Shown: positions 1-5,336, counted from the first letter of the stretch. The stretch is DNA of 6,880 nucleotides from an uncultured Gemmatimonadota bacterium (GCA_937961295.1 CALGOK010000113.1:1-6880); one strand, 5' to 3'. Program-made: numbers and translations. Notes: generated by a model from the letters alone, not told the origin.

Positions 1-46
1 CCAGCGGCGGCGGCACCGGGCGCGCCTCGGTCATCGGCTCATCCAC
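1..46 (-). CDS. 5' end of a leftward gene (partial, 15 codons visible)
   Basis: This is the start of a gene that leaves the window at its left edge. A GTG codon at 46-44 is preceded by GGGAGG (57-52) at a 5-nt spacing, the best ribosome-binding arrangement here. An in-frame ATG lies four codons later (34-32). The visible peptide reads VDEPMTEARPVPPPL with the first residue read as Met. A competing ATG at 42 is in another frame and meets TGA three codons later, so it is discarded. The gene lies 42 nt downstream of the peroxiredoxin stop on the same strand and is probably the fourth gene of the leftward cluster. The product cannot be identified from so few residues; the Pro-rich N terminus suggests a disordered tail. 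Confidence 0.5.
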   Translation of the reverse strand, partial: MDEPMTEARPVPPPL

Positions 47-88
47 GACGGCCTCCCGCCGGGTGCCGGGTGGACCCGCCGCGCGCGG

Positions 89-553
89 TCAGGCAAGCGC
101 CTCGATCTGCGCGAGCAGCTCCTCGGTGGCCCGCTTGTCGCCACCGGATGCCTCCACATGGGACCACCGGACCACCCCGTCCCGGTCGATGAGGAAGTAC
201 GCGCGGCGCGCCTGGAACCGCGCCTCCTCGAGCACGCCGTAGGCGCGCGACGCCTCCCGGCGCACGTCGCTGAGCAGGTCGACCGTGAGCCCCTCCTGCG
301 CCTTCCACGCCCGCAGCGCCGGCACGAGGTCGGCGCTGATCGGCAACACCGTCACCCCGCGATCCTGGTAGCGACCGTAGTCCTCGCTGAATTCGCAGAG
401 CTCGGCCGTGCAGGTGCTGGTGAACGCCGCCGGAATGAACGCCAGCAACACGGCCTGGTCCCCGCGGAAGCCGGAGAGGGTCACCGGCTCGCCGGCGGTG
501 GACATCAGCGTGAAGTCCGGCGCCGGGGTGCCGGGCTGCGGCACCGCGCTCAA
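89..553 (-). CDS. AhpC/TSA-family peroxiredoxin, AhpE/BCP-like
   Basis: A predicted cytosolic thiol peroxidase that reduces H2O2 or organic hydroperoxides. The thioredoxin-fold peroxiredoxin core fills all 154 residues, typical for AhpE and BCP/PrxQ proteins. The N terminus has the usual PGTPAPDFTL strand. The active site is P41-A-A-F-T45-S-T-C48, matching the family PxxxT/SxxC motif, with C48 as peroxidatic cysteine. A second cysteine, C53, sits five residues later, the spacing of the resolving cysteine in many BCP/PrxQ enzymes. An Arg in the RFQARRAYFLID segment (116-117) is the likely active-site arginine, followed by the typical LIDRDGVVRW hairpin. No signal peptide is seen. I chose the TTG start at 553-551, since it gives family length, overlaps the sodA stop by 4 nt (TTGA) and follows AAGGCGG; the frame stays open upstream into sodA, but that extension is unlike the family. 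Family membership is firm; the subfamily is less so. Confidence 0.9.
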   Translation of the reverse strand: MSAVPQPGTPAPDFTLMSTAGEPVTLSGFRGDQAVLLAFIPAAFTSTCTAELCEFSEDYGRYQDRGVTVLPISADLVPALRAWKAQEGLTVDLLSDVRREASRAYGVLEEARFQARRAYFLIDRDGVVRWSHVEASGGDKRATEELLAQIEALA

Positions 554-1161
554 CCCGCCGCCTTGAATCGCCGCGCCACCACGCTCCAGTTCACCACGTT
601 CCACCACGCGCTCACGTAGTCGGGGCGCTTGTTCTGGTACTTGAGGTAGTAGGCGTGTTCCCAGACGTCGCAGCCGAGGATCGGCGTGCGCCCCTCCATC
701 AGCGGCGAGTCCTGGTTGGGGGTGCTCTCGACGACGAGCTGGCCGTTCGCTCCCACGCTCAGCCAGCCCCAGCCGGAACCGAACCGTGTCGCGCAAGCGT
801 CGGCAAACTTCTCCTGGAACGCCTGGAACGAGCCGAACGCGCTCTCGATCGCGGCAGCCAGGTCGCCCTCGGGTGCCGAGCCGCCGCCGGGCTGCATCAC
901 GTCCCAGAACAGGGTGTGGTTGGCGTGCCCGCCGCCGTTGTTGCGCACGGCGCCCCGCTTGGCCTCCGGCACCTTGGCGAGGTCGGCGATCAACGCCTCC
1001 ACCGGCAGCGCGAGGAGGTCGTCGTGACCCTCGAGTGCGGCGTTGAGCTTGCTGACATAGGCGGCGTGATGCTTGTCGTGATGGATCCGCATCGTCTGTT
1101 CATCGATGTGCGGTTCCAGCGCGTTGTAGTCGTAGGGCAGTGGCGGTACGGAGTGAGCCAT
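550..1161 (-). CDS. sodA: superoxide dismutase, Mn-type (Fe/Mn family)
   Basis: Dismutates superoxide to H2O2 and O2 in the cytosol. The 203-aa protein is full length and aligns by eye with E. coli SodA from its first residues (LPYDYNALEPHIDEQTM). The metal ligands are all present: H27 in MRIHHDKHHAAYV, H82 in GGGHANHTLFW, and D165 and H169 in GCDVWEHAYY. H31 and Y35 are the usual second-shell pair. Metal preference looks like Mn: the second-shell Gln is in the PNQDSPL segment (Q150), as in MnSODs, rather than in helix 3 as in FeSODs, where AAQ replaces GGH. There is no signal peptide. The ATG at 1161-1159 matches the family N terminus, although the Shine-Dalgarno upstream is poor. It lies 36 nt downstream of the membrane-protein gene and overlaps the peroxiredoxin gene by 4 nt, so the two antioxidant enzymes are probably translationally coupled. 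Confidence 0.97.
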   Translation of the reverse strand: MAHSVPPLPYDYNALEPHIDEQTMRIHHDKHHAAYVSKLNAALEGHDDLLALPVEALIADLAKVPEAKRGAVRNNGGGHANHTLFWDVMQPGGGSAPEGDLAAAIESAFGSFQAFQEKFADACATRFGSGWGWLSVGANGQLVVESTPNQDSPLMEGRTPILGCDVWEHAYYLKYQNKRPDYVSAWWNVVNWSVVARRFKAAG

Positions 1162-1197
1162 GGGAACAATCCCGGTGCGGGTTTTCGGCGAGGGTGA

Positions 1198-2421
1198 TCA
1201 GGCGTCGGCGGGCCGGACGCGCGCAGCAGCGAGGGCGAGGCCGCCGGTCAGGAGCGTGGCAAGCACCACCTCGTGCGCGAGCAGCGCCAGCGCGGCCGCG
1301 CCGCACCCGATGGCGGCCAGCGCAGCCAGCCACCACGCCCCGGCAAAGGTAACCCGTCCCGGCCGGAGGATGTTCCGACCACCGCTGCTCGCCGTGATGG
1401 CCAGGGCCGCGCCCAGTGCGGCGACCGCACCCGCAATGGCGAACCCGCCGGGCCGCAGCGCGGCGAGCACCGACGCGATGACCAGCGCCTCGGGCCACCG
1501 CCCGCCAAGTGCGGCGAGCACCGCCAGCGGCACCAGCAGCATGCCGAGCAGCGGCAACCAGTCGCCGAGCGCTGCCGGTGCCACCGAGAGCGACACCCGG
1601 TAGGCGAGCACCGCCGCCGCCGGCGCCATGGCCATGCCCAGCCCGAACCGGCCGAGCGGCCACGGCGCGAGCATCGCGAGCACCACCACGACGCCCAGCA
1701 GCGCCAGCCATCGTTCCGCGGCGGGCGACACCGGGGCACTGGTGAAGAACGTCGCCGCCTCCGCCAGGGCGTCACCGGCAATCGTGAGGGCCAGCCACGC
1801 CAGCAGCAGGGATGCGACGGCCGCCACCGCCGGGAGCACCAGTTGCCCGCGGCCGCGCGGGAGGCTCCGCCGCACGATCAGGCCCACCACCAACCCGCAG
1901 ATCGGGGCGAGCAGCATCGCGCCGAGCGATCCAGCCAGCGAGACCGCCAGCGCGAGCACCAGCACCAGCCACCCGGCGCGGCGATGTGCGACGGGATCGC
2001 GCGACATCGCCAGCACCGCCGAGCGCGACGGGAACGCATCACCCAGCAGGGTCGGCACGGCTGCGAGCACGGCGCCGAGGAGGTACGGTCCCGCGCGCAG
2101 GGCGGGCCATGCGATCACGAGTCCGGCGACGGCAAGCGGTGCGGCGCCGATCCAGGCCCGCCACCCGCGCGGCGGCCACGGCAGCATCCCGCCGAGCAGC
2201 ATGCCGGTGGAGAGCGACACGAACAGTGCGCCCCCGGGCGACGCTTGCGCGTAGCCGCGCAGCTCGGCGGTCGCGAGCCCACCCACGCCGGCGAGCAGCG
2301 TGCCGAGCGCGAACGCCAGCACCACCACGCGCGCCACCACCGGCCCCCGCTCGGCGGGGCGGGCGATGGCCAGGCCGGCGAGGGCCGGCAGCAGGAGCCA
2401 CCAGAGGAGGTCGTCGGTCAC
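1198..2421 (-). CDS. polytopic inner-membrane protein of unknown function
   Basis: I do not recognise the family. The 407-aa product is an Ala/Leu/Val-rich integral membrane protein with about 12-14 hydrophobic segments, roughly at residues 4-20, 28-49, 63-80, 89-108, 112-127, 149-165, 168-184, 194-215, 238-256, 261-280, 287-305, 311-343 (one or two), 361-382 and 385-400. Short Arg-rich loops (RDPVAHRR 141-148, RRSLPRGRG 184-192) suggest cytoplasmic sides. No transporter, kinase or peptidase motif is evident, and charged residues inside membrane segments are scarce (one example is H383-E384). Translation starts at GTG 2421-2419 with no clear Shine-Dalgarno; the protein begins MTDDLLWWLLLPAL. 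The gene is the first visible member of the leftward cluster, 36 nt ahead of sodA. It could be a transporter-like or polysaccharide/lipid-related protein, but nothing in the sequence favours one. The reading frame itself is well supported by its uniform hydrophobicity. Confidence 0.8.
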   Translation of the reverse strand: MTDDLLWWLLLPALAGLAIARPAERGPVVARVVVLAFALGTLLAGVGGLATAELRGYAQASPGGALFVSLSTGMLLGGMLPWPPRGWRAWIGAAPLAVAGLVIAWPALRAGPYLLGAVLAAVPTLLGDAFPSRSAVLAMSRDPVAHRRAGWLVLVLALAVSLAGSLGAMLLAPICGLVVGLIVRRSLPRGRGQLVLPAVAAVASLLLAWLALTIAGDALAEAATFFTSAPVSPAAERWLALLGVVVVLAMLAPWPLGRFGLGMAMAPAAAVLAYRVSLSVAPAALGDWLPLLGMLLVPLAVLAALGGRWPEALVIASVLAALRPGGFAIAGAVAALGAALAITASSGGRNILRPGRVTFAGAWWLAALAAIGCGAAALALLAHEVVLATLLTGGLALAAARVRPADA

Positions 2422-2548
2422 GGTGGCCGAAGATCGCGGCGGCGCGCGGTGGCGGCAACTGCCCCGCCGCGGCCCCTGTCTCCGGGCACCGGACGGGACG
2501 ATACTTCAGGCACGCAGCGGCCCACCCGTCCACCGTCACCCGACCTCC
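2422..2548. promoter_or_regulatory. divergent promoter region, membrane protein / 166-aa protein
   Basis: These 127 bp separate two divergently transcribed genes and must carry both promoters. On the plus strand GATACT (2500-2505) is a fair -10 box, with a weak CTGTCT (2476-2481) 18 bp upstream; this would start transcription near 2512, leaving a leader of about 37 nt. On the minus strand TTGCCG (2458-2453) and GATCTT (2435-2430) are 17 bp apart; this would put the start only a few bases before the GTG at 2421, an almost leaderless mRNA that would fit the missing Shine-Dalgarno. Both are matches by eye to sigma70-type consensus in GC-rich DNA and individually weak. Confidence 0.3.
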
Positions 2549-3049
2549 ATGGCCTTTTCCCTTCGCTACTCGCTCACCACGCCCGGTCGCGCCGTGGTCG
2601 CCCTCGAGGCCGACGACCTGCGCGTGGCGATGCAGGCCACCGACGAGACCGACGCGATCGGCGACCTCGCGCGCGCGGTGATCACCCTCATGGAGGGGGC
2701 CGATCACGCGTCACTGGTGCTCGAGGACGCACCCGGCGTGCACGAGTGGACGTTCGATCGCGAGGAGGACGTGGTCCACCTCCGCATCCACAGCTGGGCC
2801 GATCGCAAGAGCGGCCATGCCGAGATGACGCTCTCCCAGGAACGCTCGGCGGCGCTGGCGTGCCCGCTCACCGCGCTGGCCCGCGAGCTGGTGCTGGTCC
2901 TCGATGTCCTCTGGGTCGGGCATGGTCCCGACGGCTGGCGCCGGCTCTCGCCACGGCATCCCTTCCCCGTGCCCGAGCGCCGCCGGCTGCAGCAGCTGCT
3001 CGCGGTGCGCGCGCGGCGCGAGGCCGAGCAGCGCGCCTCCGGCGGCTAG
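2549..3049 (+). CDS. hypothetical 166-aa soluble protein
   Basis: I cannot name the family with confidence. The 166-aa protein is soluble, with no signal peptide or membrane segment. It starts with an alternating beta-like pattern (MAFSLRYSLTTPGRAVVALE), followed by an amphipathic helix at about 33-50 (DAIGDLARAVITLMEG), a segment with the pattern APGVHEWTFDREEDVVHLRI (61-80), a short HSWADRKSG loop, a helix at about 97-122 and a basic, Arg-rich C-terminal helix (143-162). The order 'helix ending LMEG, then PG-x-x-x-W, then a charged hairpin' resembles small uncharacterised proteins I associate with actinobacterial genomes, but this is memory only. The ATG at 2549-2551 was chosen because the beta-strand start is coherent there and the frame further upstream reads as low-complexity shadow of the opposite strand. 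There is no clear Shine-Dalgarno. It is alone on its strand and ends at the 3069-3113 hairpin. Confidence 0.75.
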   Translation: MAFSLRYSLTTPGRAVVALEADDLRVAMQATDETDAIGDLARAVITLMEGADHASLVLEDAPGVHEWTFDREEDVVHLRIHSWADRKSGHAEMTLSQERSAALACPLTALARELVLVLDVLWVGHGPDGWRRLSPRHPFPVPERRRLQQLLAVRARREAEQRASGG

Positions 3050-3068
3050 CGCGACGGGCGGTGCGCAC

Positions 3069-3113
3069 AGGGCGGGGGGCGAGGAGCGCTCGTGCGCCCT
3101 CGCCCCCCGCCCT
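3069..3113. terminator. strong hairpin between convergent genes, likely bidirectional terminator
   Basis: The arm 3069-3084 (AGGGCGGGGGGCGAGG) is perfectly complementary to 3098-3113 (CCTCGCCCCCCGCCCT), 16 bp. Inside it, GCGC (3086-3089) pairs with GCGC (3094-3097) across a TCGT tetraloop, leaving A3085 bulged, so the whole element is about 20 bp with a 4-nt loop. It lies 19 nt after the stop of the rightward gene and 17 nt after the stop of the leftward parvulin gene, exactly where a shared terminator is expected. Neither side has a U-tract, so classical intrinsic termination is not assured; it may act as an RNA 3'-end stabiliser. Confidence 0.75.
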
Positions 3114-3130
3114 TCGCCTGTCGCGTCAGC

Positions 3131-4495
3131 TCACGGCGTGCCGGCCGCCGCCTCGGTGGTGTCGTTGCGCGTCTCCCACTGCCGCGCTGCCGAGGCGACG
3201 ATCGATTCGATCGCATCCTGGTTCACCGTGACCTCCGCGTCGCTGCGCAGGACGCTGCCGAGCGCGCCGGGCAGCGGACGGTAGGGCCGGCGGCCGGCGG
3301 TCACGTCCGCGACGAACGTGCGCACCGCCGCGCTGCTGTCGCCCAGCGTGAGCGCGTCGCGATACTGCTCGATGATCGCCGTGAGGATCTGGCGATACTG
3401 CGGCGCGAGCGCCTCCCAGGCCTCCGGGGTCACGCGCCGGCGATCGGGACTCGCCACCTCCCACACCATCTCGCGCTCCGCCAGCTGGCGCAGCAACAGG
3501 TTTGCCGCCGAGTCCGACGCGACCGGCAGCGTCGCGCGATCGATCGACGACATCACCCCGACCCATGAGCGGACCTCGTCGGCGCTCAGCTCCCCGCCGT
3601 CCCACGTGGCGAGCGGCGCGTCGCCGCCGCCGTGGAACGGCTCGATGGCCATGGTGCGGAGCCGGTCCGCGGCATCCGCGGCGACCACGAGGTTGCCCGC
3701 CCTGGTCAGCGAGTCGGCCCACGTCGAGTCGGCGCGGCGTGCGAGGCGCGGCGCCAGCCATTCCTTGAGCCCCGGCCGCGCGTCGCCGACCGACACCCGG
3801 CGCACGAGGTGCACCCCCGCCGGCGAGCCGACCACCTGGGACACTTCGCCGGGCTGCAGCCCCCACGCGAGGTCGGCGAAGCGACCCTGCGGCAGTTCCG
3901 CGCGGGTGAGCGGCGGCAGGATCCCGCCGCCCGGCGCCGTGGTAGAATCCTCCGACACCCGTGCGGCGATCGCGGCGAAGCTCGTCCCGGCCCGCAGCTC
4001 GCGCAGCACGCCCTCCATCCGACGCAGCGCGGCACCCACCTCGGCGCTGTCCTGCGGATTGCGGATGCGGAAGAGGATGTGCTGGAACACGCGCACCGAG
4101 CCGAGCCGCGACAGCGAGTCGGCCTGCGCGTCGGAGACCGCCGGCATGCCGTCCTGGCGCTGCTGCAGCAGCGTGAGGATCTGGCCGCGCACCGCGTCGG
4201 GCATGATCACGCGCTCGACCACGGCCGAGTCGCTGAGCGGGACGCCGCGGACGATCGCGCGGCGGAGCAGTGCGGCGTCGATGAACGCGGAGACGTACAC
4301 GCTGGCGGCTTCCATGCTCGGCGGCACCTGCGACGGCGCGCTCAGCAGCAGCTGCTCCAGCGTGGCGCCGTCGAGGGTGACCCCGTTGACGGCGGCCACG
4401 TCGGCGCGGCGCGCGTCGTCCACCGACATCAGCCCGCCGCACCCGGCGAGGATCGGGACGAGGGCAAGGGTGGCGAGCAGCGGGGCGTGGCGCAT
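3131..4495 (-). CDS. SurA/PrsA-like parvulin peptidyl-prolyl isomerase lipoprotein
   Basis: A predicted membrane-anchored periplasmic folding factor of 454 aa. The N terminus is a lipoprotein signal (MRHAPLLATLALVPILAGC) with lipobox LAG-C19. Residues about 33-90 look like a SurA-N chaperone module: VAAVNGVTLDGATLEQLL, then a helix-rich stretch ending in LLRRAIVRGVPL. Residues about 135-236 are a parvulin domain: RVFQHILFRIR, a long helix with ELRAGTSFAAIAARVSEDS, GGGILPPLTRAELP, and a closing GEVSQVV...GVHLVRRVSV. In SurA and PrsA this domain isomerises prolyl bonds or binds outer-membrane and secreted clients. Residues about 295-350 (LATWDGGELSADEVRSWV ... LLRQLAEREMVWEV) resemble a second SurA-N-like module; the remainder is helical with a disordered tail. 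The ATG at 4495-4493 places the lipobox correctly and follows AGG at a 6-nt spacing. It is 48 nt downstream of tRNA-Ala. Domain call is firm; activity is inferred. Confidence 0.88.
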   Translation of the reverse strand: MRHAPLLATLALVPILAGCGGLMSVDDARRADVAAVNGVTLDGATLEQLLLSAPSQVPPSMEAASVYVSAFIDAALLRRAIVRGVPLSDSAVVERVIMPDAVRGQILTLLQQRQDGMPAVSDAQADSLSRLGSVRVFQHILFRIRNPQDSAEVGAALRRMEGVLRELRAGTSFAAIAARVSEDSTTAPGGGILPPLTRAELPQGRFADLAWGLQPGEVSQVVGSPAGVHLVRRVSVGDARPGLKEWLAPRLARRADSTWADSLTRAGNLVVAADAADRLRTMAIEPFHGGGDAPLATWDGGELSADEVRSWVGVMSSIDRATLPVASDSAANLLLRQLAEREMVWEVASPDRRRVTPEAWEALAPQYRQILTAIIEQYRDALTLGDSSAAVRTFVADVTAGRRPYRPLPGALGSVLRSDAEVTVNQDAIESIVASAARQWETRNDTTEAAAGTP

Positions 4496-4543
4496 GGGGA
4501 ACCTGGCGTGGGGGACGGGCCGCGGCGGCCGCGAACATGGTGA

Positions 4544-4616
4544 TGGAGCGGAGGGGGCTCGAACCCCTGACCCCCTGCTTGCAAAGCAGGTGCTCTCCCA
4601 GCTGAGCTACCGCCCC
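4544..4616 (-). tRNA. tRNA-Ala (anticodon UGC)
   Basis: Read on the minus strand, the 73 nt fold into a standard cloverleaf. The acceptor stem GGGGCGG/CCGCTCC includes G3-U70, the alanine identity pair. The D arm is GCTC/GAGC, the anticodon stem is CCTGC/GCAGG with loop TTTGCAA, and the anticodon TGC falls at 4583-4581. The variable loop is GGGTC, and the T arm AGGGG/CCCCT encloses TTCGAGC. The discriminator is A (4544). The next bases are TCA, so the CCA end is not encoded and must be added after transcription. No convincing -10/-35 pair is visible directly upstream (4617 onward on the minus strand). Confidence 0.98.
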
Positions 4617-4627
4617 GGTACGTGCGC

Positions 4628-4672
4628 CGGAGGGCCGGAGATTCCGGCTGCGTGCCGGTCCCCTGCCCTCCG
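4628..4672. other. branched GC-rich inverted repeat upstream of tRNA-Ala
   Basis: CGGAGGGC (4628-4635) is complementary to GCCCTCCG (4665-4672). Within the enclosed stretch CCGGA (4635-4639) and TCCGG (4643-4647) form a small hairpin with a 3-nt loop, sharing base 4635 with the outer stem. The element starts 12 nt before the 5' end of the tRNA on the minus strand. It could be part of the tRNA precursor leader, or chance folding in GC-rich DNA. No function is assigned. Confidence 0.35.
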
Positions 4673-4692
4673 AGCCCCCAAAAGGTAGCCAC

Positions 4693-4724
4693 CGGGCCGG
4701 GCCGGGGAAACCGGACCCGGCCCG
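4693..4724 (-). terminator. putative terminator of the cupin gene
   Basis: CGGGCCGGG (4693-4701) pairs with CCCGGCCCG (4716-4724), 9 bp. An inner CCGG (4702-4705) and CCGG (4711-4714) add 4 bp around a 5-nt loop, with A4715 bulged. It starts 17 nt after the cupin stop on the minus strand and precedes the tRNA. A short TTTT (4684-4681) follows about 8 nt past the stem on the minus strand, so it only partly resembles an intrinsic terminator. Confidence 0.55.
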
Positions 4725-4741
4725 CGCCACGAGCCGATTCG

Positions 4742-5233
4742 CTAGTCCGGCAACGGTCCGAGAATCTCGATCCTGTGCCGATCCGCGGCGGCAAGCAGCG
4801 CATCCATCGGCGGCGGACCGGGCGGCGGCAAGCCTGGACCGGCCGCCGGGACGCCCAGCGCCGCGACGAACGCGTCAACCCCCGACGGGGTGGCGCGCAG
4901 CAGCAGCCGGCAGGGATCGTCGCCGTGCACCCGGAAGCCGTGCGGCACCTCGCGCGGCCCCCACACGTAGCTGCCGGGGCCCGCGACCAGCCGCGACTCG
5001 CCGACGAACAGCTCCAGGGTCCCCTCGAGCACGAAGAACGCCTCGTCTTCCGCATGGTGGACGTGCAACGGATTCTCGAATCCCGGCCGACAGTGCTGCT
5101 CCATCAGGGCGAAGGCCCCGCCGGTGTGCGCTCCCGTGGCGAGCATTCGCATCACGGAGCCGAAGAACCAGGTGTCGAGCTGGCACCCCTCCCCGGCGGG
5201 GAGCTGGTACGGGGATGCGAGCGTTTCGGTCAT
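4742..5233 (-). CDS. cupin-domain protein (quercetin-2,3-dioxygenase-like single cupin)
   Basis: A 163-aa small beta-barrel protein with a single cupin domain. Cupin motif 1 is PLHVHHAEDEAFFVLEGTLE, giving the usual metal ligands H57, H59 and E64. Motif 2 is GSYVWGPREVPHGFRV, with H98 as the fourth ligand. The preceding MEQHCRPGFENPLH segment resembles cupins annotated as quercetin 2,3-dioxygenase-like, but substrate is not predictable and many such proteins are ligand binders or isomerases. The C terminus has a Pro-rich linker (about 136-146, PPPGPPP) and a short helix-strand tail. No signal peptide is present, so the protein is cytosolic. I prefer the ATG at 5233-5231, because AGAGGA (5245-5240) lies 6 nt upstream; the in-frame ATG two codons earlier abuts that site. 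The gene is divergent from the LuxR-type regulator, suggesting shared control. The cupin call is firm; the enzymatic role is open. Confidence 0.88.
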   Translation of the reverse strand: MTETLASPYQLPAGEGCQLDTWFFGSVMRMLATGAHTGGAFALMEQHCRPGFENPLHVHHAEDEAFFVLEGTLELFVGESRLVAGPGSYVWGPREVPHGFRVHGDDPCRLLLRATPSGVDAFVAALGVPAAGPGLPPPGPPPMDALLAAADRHRIEILGPLPD

Positions 5234-5260
5234 CGTCATTCCTCTGGCAGGGGACCTTCG

Positions 5261-5278
5261 GCCGCCGCCTCCGGCGGC
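5261..5278 (-). other. 7-bp hairpin in the cupin 5' leader
   Basis: GCCGCCG (5261-5267) and CGGCGGC (5272-5278) form a perfect 7-bp stem with a 4-nt loop. On the minus strand the loop reads GAGG, a Shine-Dalgarno-like tetranucleotide, but it lies about 34 nt before the chosen start and is unlikely to be the ribosome site used. If transcribed, it would be a stable structure upstream of the real AGAGGA site. Confidence 0.4.
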
Positions 5279-5318
5279 GCGAACCGACAAGCCTTCACGC
5301 CGACCCGCCCGATCGTCA

Positions 5319-5336
5319 CCCCCACCTTTGTGGGGG
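5319..5336. promoter_or_regulatory. palindromic operator candidate, cupin/LuxR intergenic region
   Basis: CCCCCAC-CTTT-GTGGGGG is a perfect 7-bp inverted repeat with a 4-nt spacer, 18 bp in total, centred near 5327.5. It lies between the divergent cupin (start 5233) and LuxR-type (start 5402) genes, roughly midway. An 18-20 bp dyad is the normal size of LuxR/GerE-family operators. A weak -10-like GATAGC at 5359-5364 would put a rightward transcription start near 5371, with the dyad centred at about -43, the position where class II activators of this family overlap the -35 element. The dyad is seen directly; binding by the neighbouring regulator is inferred. Confidence 0.5.

Noticed and set aside
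554..796. Longer peroxiredoxin form starting inside sodA
   Set aside because: The extra 81 residues are an out-of-frame reading of sodA, Arg-rich and unlike peroxiredoxins; the TTG at 553 gives the family length.
1273..3231. A 652-codon open frame on the plus strand crossing the membrane-protein gene and the 166-aa gene
   Set aside because: Its product is a low-complexity Arg/Gln/His/Pro-rich sequence with no fold-like pattern. It is antisense to a clearly hydrophobic protein and runs through a second well-formed gene in another frame, a usual artefact of high-GC DNA lacking stop codons.
4517..4532. GC-rich palindromic sequence including GCGGCCGC between tRNA-Ala and the parvulin gene, considered as a terminator
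   Set aside because: The repeats are short and overlapping, there is no U-tract, and such strings are expected by chance in this composition.
3126..4730. A 534-codon minus-strand frame over the parvulin gene and tRNA-Ala
   Set aside because: It reads through the tRNA and is Arg/Ala-rich; the overlapping frame with lipobox and parvulin domain explains the region.
5234..5290. Upstream TTG start of the cupin giving 182 aa
   Set aside because: The added residues are Gly/Arg-rich and encoded by the GC hairpin region; AGAGGA fits the ATG at 5233.
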